Assembly: GCA_010094045.1 (NCBI GenBank)
Contig: ML986723.1
Span: 62,001-126,000 of the forward strand
Direction: 5' to 3'
Source of the DNA: Lojkania enalia
Lineage: Eukaryota; Ascomycota; Dothideomycetes; Pleosporales
Length of the DNA stretch: 64,000 nucleotides
In this document: positions 33,210 to 44,600 of the stretch, piece after piece
Position numbering within the stretch: the first letter of the stretch is position 1
How the letters are laid out: each line of letters begins with the position of its first letter
Position numbers and translations under genes: made by a program
The notes under the pieces: generated by a model
The model's input: the letters and a program-made list of their open reading frames with translations, nothing else
Database searches by the model: none
What the model was told of the DNA's origin: nothing

Positions 33210-34600
33210 TTTTACCCTTTATATATTTTTATTTTGAATACAAAAGTTGGGTAAAATTCTATAATAGTTGGTCCAAACAATATCTGAGAGAACTCGGGCC
33301 TAATTTATTCTTTGGCTAATGATACATTGTCCACGTACATGAGTCATTTTGAAAAGAATTGTGCAGATTAAAAGTTCATGCTAGGGGAGGATTATCGGTA
33401 AGAGCATTGTACATATGACAGAACTGCTCATTCCTTTATCCCCTTCACCAAGGCTCGGCCTACTACTCAATAACTAGTACGTACTTGGTATGAATAGCAA
33501 ATTAGCTACTATTTTGAGTGTTCTTAACTAGTTAATGGAACCTCAGTGTTGCTAGTAGATTCCTTTTTATATTCCTCAACACAATGTCCTGTAAGCTTAT
33601 TCTCTAAGGCATGTCTTGGCTATGCTCATTCTGTTGCGTATTAGGCAGCATCAATTACTGAGGCAAATATTGATGTATTGAAGGAGGGTAAGTGGCCCGC
33701 CCGGCTAGAGGCTGGCAGTGGCGAGACTATATAGGCCTGAAAACAGACCAACTATAATAGGATAGTAGAAATACGTGACAAATTCCTCTATCCTCTATTC
33801 TTAAGAGCCCATTCACAACCTGTAGTCATAAAGTTCGTGTCTAGAGTGCTTATCGTCGACAGCCCATAGTCAAGTCCACCCCTTTAGAGAAATTTAGTTT
33901 TACAACTCGGGAAAACATCTTGCGCATAGCTTTGAGTTTGGTATTATTCAAGTCAGTGATACCCATTTTAAAAGATTCCGTGGTATAAATATCTAAATGG
34001 TGGGGATAGAATGAGGCTTCTGTAGAGACCATGAAAAGGTCGGCTATGAAATGTATAGGAGGTATGGATACCCCTATCGTCGAGAACTCGCGCCAGCTTG
34101 AACGACGAATACAATTCGATCGAATACCAACGGGACTAAAGCAGTATGAGGATTATTCTCTCATCTCTTGAGGTCGTGGACTCTTTGAAGAATCATCCAC
34201 CATGATATCTATTAGGTTGACAAATTGATAGAATGCTTATTACACTCTTGACAAATGCACTGTCTTTGTATTTTCTTGATCATTAAGCAAGCGAACATAT
34301 TCCCCATGCGCCTCCAATAGTAGCAGCCTGTCATGCGTGAATTTTCCTTCAAGATCCTCCCTCCTCTTTGCTCCGAATTCGGTCATCGCGAATAAATCGC
34401 TCCATTCAGGCAGGATCTAGAAGTCGGTCTAGTAGCGACACAATCTGCCTCTGTGTTTGAATCATCGGCATCCCTACTCTATCTTGATCCAATATTCTGA
34501 TCTAGTTAGGTCGCATTGTGATCGGCGAAGTTCATGAGATTACTGTGCATAACGAAGGGTCGTTCAAGATTTTCTGAAATATATTGAGACTCCGGAGATT
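33210..34600. other. AT-rich gene-poor stretch
   Basis: No open frame of note. The sequence leads into the decayed dehydrogenase and looks like degraded, possibly RIP-affected, DNA. Confidence 0.5.
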
Positions 34601-35700
34601 TAGCATTAGGATGATGCGACAATCAAGGTGACAACCGCTGGTATGCACGCCTTGCAATGCGATAATTTACAGCTAGGCTGACCGGATGTAAAGCAATCCG
34701 TAGCTCGGATCTTTATATTTATCAAGGACGAACAGCTACGGAAATAGGCTTGGTGTTTGGCTATGACAGTATAGGTATCGTCATTGAGACCAGAACTGGT
34801 ATGACATTGCTTGAAAAAGGGGACAGGATCGTGCCCCTATGTAATGGTGTGGATAGCTGATGCTGCAATTGCGAAGAGAGCAAGACAGCATTATTTACAG
34901 GATGTGCGCCATCTAGTCTCTTCGTGAAGGTGCTGATAAATAATAGCGTTAATCTCGGATTTGCGGGCGGAGCATATGGATACGTAACGATGGGCCTTTT
35001 TTAAGGCGGGCAAGCCTAATTTCTAAGGGACCCTTACGCAGATTTCAATGCGCTGGAGTTACTAAAGGGATAGAACATGAAGCTGATTCTGCCTTGCATT
35101 ATTTCCATCCAACTAAGGTTTCAAGGTTTACATGAAGTTAGGCCCTTTTGGCTTGATGGTAGCATATAGTGTAATCATTCGAGGAAGAAGCAATCCGATT
35201 GAATACATTATTAAGCTGAACGGCGGAATTATTGGTTGATGCAGTGTGATACCAAGTTGTGTACTCGTCCGAAAATAAAAGAAAAAAAAAACGAAAGTTG
35301 TATTGGTTCCGCTGATAATGGTAATGAGGGTATCTAGCGTCTTAGGAATCCCAGGACTTTATGTCCCGGCTGAATCAGGTGCACCTGAAGAGCAGAGCGA
35401 GAAAGGCTAGATATTACTATCATTTTGCAAATTGCTAGAGAAGGTAGAGATTAACCGGACATTATATTGTTTAGCTAAACATGAACAGTAATTGTCGCTG
35501 GGATCCAGCCAATGTAACATCAAGGCCTACAATAGGATCTGCGAGACCTGGTTAACTCGGGCAAAGCAAACCAATTTTCGTGGTTTCCCATGAAATCAAT
35601 ATCGATGATACCTCTGGCACGAATGAAAAGTTCGATAAGAGGATCGAGGGGTATACGAACGAGTTAATCATCCGAACGGGCTGTTGTAGTCTAGCGTTGT
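34600..35700 (+). pseudogene. Decayed glutathione-independent formaldehyde/alcohol dehydrogenase
   Basis: Relic of a zinc-dependent medium-chain dehydrogenase (FdhA type). Recognisable pieces lie in family order: IKVTTAG (about 34622), then after a probable relic intron RSSDLYIYQGR (34699; the functional motif is CGSDLHIYQGR, so a zinc-ligand cysteine is lost). Next come GLVFGYDSIGIVIE, KGDRIVPLCNGVD, NCEESKTALFTGC, FAGGAYGYVTMG, RDPYADFNALEL, GPFGLMVAYS (about 35150), LGIPGLYVP (about 35345) and SHEINIDDT with FDKRIEGYT (35590-35660). Several in-frame stops and at least one frameshift interrupt it. Some stops look like CAA to TAA or CGA to TGA changes, as expected from RIP. Confidence 0.85.
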
Positions 35701-35896
35701 AATTGTGAGCTTGCACTTTCTTAGTGAAATGGACGTAAAAACCAACCGTGTCTACAAATATACTCCCCTCATTTACCCAGGGCTACGTTGTATTCACAAG
35801 ATGTTACATTACTGAAATGCGTTGATGCTTCCGCTGAGGGATAGACCTCATGCGACCGGGCTTAGCTTGTTGAACGCTCTATCGCCTTCCCATCTC

Positions 35897-36435
35897 TTAG
35901 ACTGAATTTCCATCCTCGACAATATATGCTTTCATGATCTTGACCTCCTCAACCGGCCTGTCCTCCTTATTTGTCTTAACCAACCCCAGCTTCTTCACAA
36001 CCTGCATTCCGCTCTTGACCCTGCCGAATATAGTATGCTTTCCATCTAGCCAGGGCGTCGGTGCCAGCGTAATGAAAAATTGACTGCCATTTGTGTTCGG
36101 ACCCGAGTTTGCCATGCTCAGAATGCCTGCGCCCGTATGCTTCAAGGCTGGGCTGATCTCATCATCGAACTTCTCGCCGTAGATCGAGGCGCCGCCACGG
36201 CCCGTGCCGGTAGGATCACCGCCTTGGATCATGAAGTTTGGAATGATACGGTGAAAGATGAGGCCATTATAGTAGTTGCGCTGCGCAAGGGTCGCAAAGT
36301 TCTTGCACGTCTTTGGTGCATGATTATTGTAGAGTTCTATGACGATTGTCCCCTGCATTGCATATCAGTATGTGGCATGTCACATGAAGGTATCATAATC
36401 ACCAGCGTTGTTTCAAGAGCAACATCAGTGGCCAT
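35897..36435 (-). CDS. cyp1: Cyclophilin, PPIL1 type peptidyl-prolyl isomerase
   Basis: Cis-trans prolyl isomerase of the PPIL1 group, a spliceosome-associated cyclophilin in animals. Exons 36435-36403 and 36352-35897 are separated by a 50-bp intron (donor GTGATT) and give 162 aa, the usual length. The catalytic Arg lies in [43 protein letters not shown] carries the Phe and Trp of the active site and the cyclosporin-binding surface. There is no signal peptide, so it is cytosolic or nuclear. Its start is only 184 bp from that of the divergent zinc-finger gene, so the two share a promoter. Confidence 0.95.
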
Positions 36436-36619
36436 TTTGGAGGACCTGCCTAGCGACTTTGGTTTGGAGAGACTTCCCTGGGTAATGATGGAACACGGCC
36501 GGCAATACTTCGGCGGACGCCACATATAGGTGTGCCACTGCTGTGGCTGGAGCACTTTGATTCCAGACCGAAGCATTAGACACCATATCGCCGACGCACT
36601 TCGCAACCCGAATTTCAAA
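36436..36619. promoter_or_regulatory. Short bidirectional promoter
   Basis: 184 bp separate the start codons of the cyclophilin (minus strand) and the TRIP4-like gene (plus strand). No obvious TATA box is seen. Confidence 0.6.
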
Positions 36620-38197
36620 ATGGATCTCTCAACCTGGGCATTACCACAGCTATCAAAACTTCTTCCATTAGACGATGATTCGCTAAAACAGATAGTCACA
36701 TATACTGAAAGTCTGCCAAATAGGGAAGCAGCAGACCATCTTCAGAACCTACTCGGGGACAGTCCTGCGGCGCTGGAGTTCATCACATCATTCAATATCC
36801 GGAGGAAACCACAGCCATCTCCCAGGTTAACTCAAAGCCAAGCATCAAGCGACGTTCTAGAAGCGCCCAAGGCCAAACCTCGGAAGAAGAAAGCGGGAGG
36901 CATAGGAAGGCTTCCGCCACCCCGGCAGCCTGAGAACTATGGCAATACCAGTGGAGCTTATCTCAAGAAAGAGGAGGGAGATTATATGACCGCGAAGCCA
37001 AAGCATAGGGATGCGTCCAAAGCCAACGCTTTTGCCCTTTCGGCCAAGCCGGATGCGGCCCAGAAGCCCACCACAGGATCCAAATCCTCAACACCAGCTG
37101 CATCACGCGGCATTTCTCCGGCACCAGCACCAAAGCTTCCTCCATCAGCCGCTGGGCAGCTGATCTCTGATATCAAACCGTCCCGCAACGCGTCGCCCAA
37201 GGCGAAGGCCAAAGTCAACATCCAAGGTGGGGCACCCATGCAAGGCGCCTCCACTGCCCTCAATGATCTCGAGTCCGCTATTCGTGCCCTAGAGATTCAA
37301 ACAAATCCCACTCTTGTCTCAGCCCAGGACAACGCCAAACGAAAATGCAATTGCATGGCCGGCCGACATCCACTCCTTGAAGCAGCGCCCAACTGCCTCA
37401 ACTGCGGCAAAATCATTTGCATAAAAGAAGGCATAGGCCCTTGCACCTTCTGCAACAACCCCCTCCTTAGTTCTACAGAAATTCAATCTATGGTCCGGGT
37501 TCTCCGCGAAGAACGCGGAAAAGAGAAAATGGCCGCTAATAACGCTTCCTACAAACGAGCCGAAGTCTCTGCCGCCCCACGACCATTCTCGACGCCCAGG
37601 GAACAGACCCCCTCATCAAGCGCGCCAGCCTCAGATTCTGAGAACGAGAAACTAGCAAAGGCGAAACAGCATAGAGACAAGTTGTTAGCGTTCCAGGCAC
37701 AAAATGCACGGAGAACGCAGGTTCACGATGAAGCGGCGGATTTTGAGACGCCGGATGCGGGGCTCAGTATGTGGGCGAGCCCGCAGGAACGAGCCATGCA
37801 ATTGAAGCGCCAGCAAAAAGCATTACGTGAACAGGAATGGAATGCGAAGCCGGAATACGAGCGGAGACAAGTTGTTGCCAGTATTGATCTCGTGGGTGGG
37901 AAAGTCGTTAGGAGGATGGCCGCGATCGAGAGACCACAAACACCGGAGAGTGGGGATGAATCGGACTTGGTAGAGGTCAAGGATGACGGGAAGAGTAGTG
38001 GTGCGTTTAGTAGGAACCCGTTGTTGAGTACCGGGGGCCTGATTAGACCAACCATTAAAATGACAGGTTCTGGGAAGGGAAACGAGAGAGAGCATGAGAA
38101 GAAGCAGACATGGAGACGGGTCCAGGATGACAACGATAATAATGAGCAGTGGATCTTAGACGGAGGTGTGTATGGAGGGCAGACAATGGAGGGTTAG
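36620..38197 (+). CDS. TRIP4/ASC-1-like C2HC5 zinc-finger protein
   Basis: Homologue of activating signal cointegrator 1, a subunit of the ribosome-quality-control trigger (RQT/ASCC) complex that splits stalled ribosomes. The yeast counterpart is thought to be Rqt4. A single exon encodes 525 aa from the ATG at 36620. The N-terminus (about 1-65) is helical and CUE-like (LPLDDDSLKQIVTYTESLPNREAADHLQNLLG). The zinc finger lies at about 265-310: CNCMAGRHPLLEAAPNCLNCGKIICIKE, then GPCTFC. A disordered Pro/Ser/Lys-rich linker precedes it and charged segments follow. The ASCH domain of animal TRIP4 is absent, as in other fungi. Confidence 0.87.
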   Translation: MDLSTWALPQLSKLLPLDDDSLKQIVTYTESLPNREAADHLQNLLGDSPAALEFITSFNIRRKPQPSPRLTQSQASSDVLEAPKAKPRKKKAGGIGRLPPPRQPENYGNTSGAYLKKEEGDYMTAKPKHRDASKANAFALSAKPDAAQKPTTGSKSSTPAASRGISPAPAPKLPPSAAGQLISDIKPSRNASPKAKAKVNIQGGAPMQGASTALNDLESAIRALEIQTNPTLVSAQDNAKRKCNCMAGRHPLLEAAPNCLNCGKIICIKEGIGPCTFCNNPLLSSTEIQSMVRVLREERGKEKMAANNASYKRAEVSAAPRPFSTPREQTPSSSAPASDSENEKLAKAKQHRDKLLAFQAQNARRTQVHDEAADFETPDAGLSMWASPQERAMQLKRQQKALREQEWNAKPEYERRQVVASIDLVGGKVVRRMAAIERPQTPESGDESDLVEVKDDGKSSGAFSRNPLLSTGGLIRPTIKMTGSGKGNEREHEKKQTWRRVQDDNDNNEQWILDGGVYGGQTMEG

Positions 38198-39020
38198 CAG
38201 TAGCGGAATGCCCTCTTCCTGCAACCTTTAATTAAATGCGCTTGTCAACCCTGACGACTCATCAAACCCTTCGTTATACGAAAACTTCATCTAAGATACC
38301 ATTTTAATACCGCTCGGTACTACCACTAGCCACGTCCCTACTCTGGATATTTGTTGTCCAATTGGCAATAGGCGTAGAAGCATTAGACTGCTACGGCGTC
38401 ATTTCGGAAATCGTTGAACCTTGTCTATGTAAGAAACCGGATTGGCTAGAATAGAAGGCTGAAGAAGCAAATCCAATCCTGGAGAAATAGCATTGTCCAA
38501 TTTTCAGGATCGAGGATCCTACAACGCGCTTAAATTCTACGTAGAGCGCGTTCATGAGATGTCTCCGCCCATAATAACTCCTACTGCTGTCAACAACTCA
38601 TGGAGACGCGCTTTACGTTTGCGGTTGAACCATTGTTGTTAGTGCTCGAAAGCCTTCATTCATTTGAATGCTGCCGAAATAATTAGTTCAGGTTACTGAG
38701 CACAAATGACAAAAAGCTACAATATATCGGTGTAGGTGTTATGCTAGATAGATCGTAGCATGGGACGGTGACAAGACGTGTATCTCTTCAACGACGCAGG
38801 ACATGGATTGAATTATTATATTGAATTGAAACGAATGGGTATATGATAATTCCTTTGAAGCTCTAAGACCCCGATCGTCGCTTTAGGAACCCTGTCCAAC
38901 ACCCTAACTAGGCAGGTAGGACATCTACTGTCGCCTTTTCACGTGGCCCTGACCCAGAACATCCTCGATTTCTACTAAATCAATAGGCGACATGAGCCAT
39001 CGAAGGTGAAGAATGATCAC
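38198..39020. other. Intergenic, no gene seen
   Basis: 3' flanks of two convergent genes. No open frame with motifs. Confidence 0.5.
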
Positions 39021-39548
39021 TCAAAGTTCATCTTTGTTCGGTTCCTTCGGTTTATCGTCTCCAAGCTTTTCTACAAGCTTTTGCCGAACCTTGTCCTTCA
39101 GCTCCTGCTTGCTGTCTACAAGAGGAATGTCATATCGAATGCACACCATTTGAACATTTCCCCTCTTGTAGAAGCCTTTTGGGCAACCGACAATGGCCTT
39201 CCCAGTTCCAGCATACATGCCCAGCTCAAGAAGTGAGATTGGAGCCAGAGTGTCGGGTGCAAAGTAGACAGCAATCACATCCGCTTTTTGAGCATATTCC
39301 ATCTCCCACTCAACTTGCTCTCTGAATTTCGGAAACGAAATATCTTCGACCCATGAGCTGTCCCAGTCTTCGCGAAGAGGGTTGAGGATTGCGATAGGCA
39401 GGTCTGACAGGGCTGAAGACAGCTCCGCTTGCCAGCCTGCTGTGACATTTCTCTCAATGCTGCCGAAGAGGATGACAGATGGTTTATCGAGTTCCGGCTT
39501 GAATGGGGCTTTGTATTCCACGAACCCGGGGGATTGAATGATCGACAT
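39021..39548 (-). CDS. Nucleoside 2-deoxyribosyltransferase-like protein
   Basis: Single-exon protein of 175 aa. It matches the deoxyribosyltransferase-like fold family: VILFGSIERN near the start, NPLREDWDSSW (about 56-66), WEMEYAQKADVIAVYFAPDTLAPISLLELGMYAG (about 80-113), where the Glu of LLELG is the usual nucleophile, and KAIVGCPKGFYKRGNVQMVC. Family members transfer or hydrolyse deoxyribose-base bonds, but most fungal members are untested. The C-terminus is charged and disordered. No targeting signal is seen. Confidence 0.82.
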   Translation of the reverse strand: MSIIQSPGFVEYKAPFKPELDKPSVILFGSIERNVTAGWQAELSSALSDLPIAILNPLREDWDSSWVEDISFPKFREQVEWEMEYAQKADVIAVYFAPDTLAPISLLELGMYAGTGKAIVGCPKGFYKRGNVQMVCIRYDIPLVDSKQELKDKVRQKLVEKLGDDKPKEPNKDEL

Positions 39549-39912
39549 TTGGAATCGAGAAGGGTTTGGTACGCTTGTGTAAGGCTTGTGTATGTTTGAA
39601 GATTCGTTATTAACTACTCAAGAATTTGGCATCGATGTTTGAGAATTTTGGTATTTTTGGTGAGCTCCAAGATTACGTGGGAACAGTCTCAACTTAGAGA
39701 GCTATAATCGTGGCTGTGCCTCAATGTCAGCTGCGCCTCATTTGATTCGCCGCTAGACCGAAATTGGTACCCCATGAAATAAAGACAGATATATTAGTAG
39801 TATATGGCTTTCCATTATCTAATTCAACGCAAACTTTTTTTTCTCAAACTCGAATACAATGATCTTTAAACCGACCCTTTTATATTTCGTTGATGACCCC
39901 TTGCTCAACAAC

Positions 39913-40625
39913 TTATGCTGCGATGCAAGACCAGAATTGAGCCCAAGCGAAATAATCTCCATTTGAATCCTGTGAAGGGAAGTTCCAGCGGTTCCACTGC
40001 TGCTTGGTAATCTTATTGGTGGAAAGAATAGTCGCAAGTGTTGGTATGCCCTGTTTGTCGGTGTATTCAAACTTGGTGCAGTTGGAAACGATCCCTGGCT
40101 GGGTAGGGATTGGAGTTTGCTCAGGGGTCTTAATATCGCCGCCTTTAACGGGACCCGGATATTTGTAGCCTGACACCATGATACAGACGGGTACGTAGGC
40201 TTGGAGACCGAAGCATTGCTGGCCAATCTCTCTGTGCAATATATTTAGTCGTGCGGCTGATGATAGGAGGTGCGGAATTACTCACGGGTTCCACTTGTAC
40301 AGTTCAGTAGCTGTGAAGTTGTTGTACTTGTCCACTATGGTTCCGCAGTTGTCACCTGATTGTACAGTGTAATTTGCGACACCTTTAGTTTGTTAGCTAG
40401 CCTTGCAACCAGGAACAATCATAGAGACAGACAATTGGTTGGACGCCTAATGCATACACATCCAGACAAGACACTACAGTATTCGGTGCAGGCCGGTGGC
40501 ATCTGTTCTTGACGAGAAATGAGGCTAGAGTGAGGGTGGAGAGAATGCAGATCGAAAGAGAAAGGAATCGCAGCTGCATGAGAAGCAAGCAAGGCGATGC
40601 CTACGGGGAAGATAAATGAGACCAT
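39913..40625 (-). CDS. Secreted LysM-domain protein
   Basis: Small secreted protein with one clear LysM carbohydrate-binding module, like fungal LysM effectors that bind chitin. Exons 40625-40460, 40382-40286 and 40231-39913 join to 193 aa. A signal peptide (about residues 1-19) is followed by a Cys-containing linker and the LysM module, YTVQSGDNCGTIVDKYN, with TELYKWNPEI and YVPVCI. After a Pro/Thr linker, a second, degenerate module-like part is seen (PTLATILSTNKITKQQWNRWN). Intron 2 is canonical. Intron 1 uses a weak GTGTAT donor, chosen because it restores the LysM frame. Effector function is inferred, as many LysM proteins serve other roles. Confidence 0.8.
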
Positions 40626-41614
40626 GGCTACAAATTCCAGATAAAATTTTGTAACGACCGATTTTTACTCCAGTATGTAGATCAAATGATTGGATGAGTA
40701 GAGCGTTGTTGAATCATATCCAAATGGCAGACCTATACGTCGACTTTATACTTCTTCCCGCCAAAACAGATCGACAGGGATGCCACAATACGAAGGAGCA
40801 CAAACATCCCGGAAATGAGGTCTGTTAGGCATCCGATCCTTCAACTACCTAAATTTCCACAACCTGAAGATTGTTCCAAAAATTTTTTCTATTTTGTGTT
40901 GGTGCCTACGAAACGATACTGATGCCTGCATTGGAAGACTGAGAGGGGAAAGTCGAAATTAGCCGACACGAAAGTACTCGAAGCTGTTCAATATCATGAC
41001 GCTGCACCGGTACACTAGGACTGCAGTCTAGATTCCAAACTTTCCGATTGGAAAATAGAATCTTTTATTGAGTAGGACGTGCTGTTAAAGTGGATATTAC
41101 AATGGGGCCACTAGGCGGTCACGCGTCTTTAACTCTAGGATCAGCTTCGCGAAATGTCCGGTTTAAGTAAAATGCTGACACGGGATGTTCTTCAACTCAC
41201 GTTAAATTTAAATTTACGCCGATCAAATCATTATTTGAGTTAGACTAAGCGATTGGATATAGGGAACCTTGAAAACTATAACGACGGCCTAGAAGGGTTT
41301 ACTACAACCAGAAGCTCCTCTAAAAAGCTTGACCAAACGTGAGTAGACTCTGCTGCAATGTAAAAGTCGGCTTCTATACGATATTTTTCGGTCCACAGCC
41401 AAGATAATATTTATCATTGGGTGATCTTTGACACATTTTGAAAAATTTTATTGCCTCAGCATGTTGAACGGTGCCAATAAGTATGTTGCATACTACAATG
41501 TGCCATGTTTTTTAGGCTGCGATGAAACTGGCACTCTTGTGATATTATCTACCTAAGAGTCTTTATGGTCGGCTTGAACAATTGGTGACAAATCTTTTAA
41601 CTCACGGCCTCTTC
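40626..41614. other. AT-rich gene-poor stretch
   Basis: Between the LysM gene and the NACHT-ankyrin-SPRY gene. No coding signal or repeat is recognised. Confidence 0.5.
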
Positions 41615-44600
41615 TCAAGGCTGGTATTGGAATGGTACAGCGGGATTTTGGCCGAAGTTGGCTCGAACCTTGATGTCTTCATCACTCAAGCCCACAACTG
41701 GATATAATCTGCCATACACGTTCGTGAAGGCATCCGCTTTAGGCAGAAACTAAATCAGTATTGCCATTTCCAGGAGATTGTGAGCACTTACGTAATTTAA
41801 CACCGTTCTTGGTGTAGTAGATGACCCTCTTGTTAAAATCAACACCGCAACCAATAACATCCCCTCGTCCATACTCTTCTGCATAAGGACTACCAATATT
41901 CCCTTTCGCAATCTCAAATTTCCAACCGTCATCGGCATGATAACCCCAGCTATATGCCTCCACATCTTCCCAACCGGGCATGTTGTTTATTCGTATGGAG
42001 TATTTGCCGGTAAAGCCAACGCCTAAGATACTTATCGACGTTAGTGAGATGCTCTACGAACTACAGAATCACTTCTGAACCTACGGATAGTCAGATCTAG
42101 ACTCGAGAATAATGACCTCGAAGTAGTAATGATTCGAAAGCGCTATGACCGGACAATCTGCTAAAACAAGTGCTTTAGGGATAGCTGTGTCATCATTCTC
42201 TACAATTATGTTAGACAACGGAATGTGGATGCATTATCTCTGCTCAAAAAGGATACTAACCTGTCGTGCATGAAATCTCCAGTCCATCATCAGATATGAT
42301 AGGAAATGTGACGAGATCCGACTTTACCCACTTGCTTGGCCCAGATATTGCTGATGTATCGTAACTATTTAAGAGTGTAGCTAAGTCACTACGGTTGCAT
42401 TGCTTTGCAAGAAGATGTGGTGACCATCCATCCTCGAAGGGCCGATCAAGCTCTGGTGCTAGTAGCTGACACAGCTCTACTAGTCCCATTTCAATAGCCC
42501 AGTCCAGAATTTCTGTGTTCTGGATCATTTTGGGAGCTTCTTTTGCAAGCAAAATGATAGTATCTCTAAAGCCAGGCGTTATATATGGCTCTGTTCGTCT
42601 TATAAAGCCCCCGAAGGCTAGGTCGAGGGCTGTTTCGCCACCGCTGGTTCTCGCGTGGACGTCTGCGCCACTTCTTATGAGTTGTTCCACACAATCAGCA
42701 TGGCCTCTCCGCGATGCAGAATGAAGCGGAGTAGCTCCATTTCGGTTAATCTGTGCGCATAAGATAGCGTCATCACCGTAATGCAAAAGCGCTTTTACAC
42801 AATCTGCAGAGCCTCGAGCAGCAGCTTTGTGCAAGGCTGTCTGGCCATGAATATCCGTTTCAACAAGGAATCTCATATCAGAGCCGATCTTTTTCCAAGA
42901 TTCGAGTAAATATGTAAGGATTTTTGCTTCTCCGTTTTCTACAGCATATAACACAGGGTCCTGCTTTTGTTTGTCTTTCAGCGAGATATTAGCGCCCCTA
43001 GACACCAGGAGCTTAACAATCTCCAAGCTTTTAGCTCTAATAGCGGCATGAAGTGCCGAACACCCGAAAACGTCGATGTCATTGATGTCGACTCGAGTAT
43101 TACCATCTCGGTAGTTCAGAAGCAGTTCAGCCGCAACGACGTTGCCGGCCGAACATGCCTCATACAAGGGCGCCTGGCCGTCCTTGTCTTGCGCATTTAT
43201 ATCTGGCTTTCGATTCAGAAATAGATTGATAAGTCCCGCGGAAACACTGGGGAAACGTAGCAAACAATGCAGAGGTGTTTCTCCAAGGTAGTCCCTTGCA
43301 TCTATATCAGCATCCTCTCTAGCCAGTAGTACTCGGCACAGCTCAATGCTCCCTGAGTCTGCTGCAAAATGCAGGCATGTAAACTTATCGTGGTCTGCCT
43401 CATGTACGTTGGCACCATTTTCCAACAGGAAATTGACAACGCGAGTTGAAGTAAGCCCGTACATAAGATACCCAAGGAGAGGCGTACTTCCATCGTTTTG
43501 TTTGGCATTCACATCTGCCCCGGCGCTAACTAAGGCCGAGATGGTTTCAAAGTCTCCCTCGCCTATACAAGCCATGAACAACGGTGTGCAATTGTTCTCG
43601 TTGCGCATGTTGATGTACTCTTCAGTCAAATTACGCTTTAGATATCTTCTGACTAAATTCGCAAGGCCGAGGCGAGATGCAACATGTAAAGGGTCATCCA
43701 GTTGCAGGAATTTTCGCCATGGGTAAGTTATTTTCAACCATTGTCGATATGCATCATTGGTCACATCTAGGAATCTTTCCACATCCTGGTATATGGTCTC
43801 CCACACTTCACTATTCCGATCTCCTTCCGGCCACAGATTTTCTGCAGCACGTAGATGACGGCTCCAGTGGACCAATTCGTATCTGATCTCTGAATCATCT
43901 CTTGGCTCCGAGATTTCTTGATACATATATTGATTCATCGCGAACCCGGCATCTGTTGTCGCAACGCTTAGTGCGTCAGAATGGTCACCAGGCACTTCTA
44001 CAGGGATATCTTGCTGTCTTTTTTCTGGAATTTCCGCTGGCTTAAACTCGCCTCCAAAATTGTCATCTTCCACCCTAATAGGATTTGTTGTAGCCGGTAT
44101 GGAATCAGCTATTGGCGAACTGTGTATTTGTGCCTCATCGGTATGAATTGGTGGTTCAATATGGATATTTTCGCTGAGAAATCGCTTCTGAAATATTGGA
44201 GAATTCAGATGCTTCAAACACATTCGAGTCATTATGAAGTGTCCGTGTTTGCTCCCTGCTTCGGAAGCTAGAGAAGCCACGATCCTCTTGGAGCAGTCTG
44301 CACATCGTAGTTTATCATCGCTACCAAGCTTCTCATCTTCCGCGATAAAGTCTCGAACCGAGTTATGGTCCAAGTCAACGAAAAGTCCATTAAATTTCAG
44401 GAAGTCGCGTCCAATACGATGGAGATTGCTTATAATACCCTGCAATTCCTCATCGATTTCGATTGGCAGCTCTTGCAAGTTGCCTAGTGCAAAATCCTGG
44501 TCATCAACTCTACCGCTAGACTCTTGAGACTCGAACTCGGAGATAGAAAATCCATCATCGATATCGAGATCGTCTTCATTTATCGAATCCGCATCAATCT

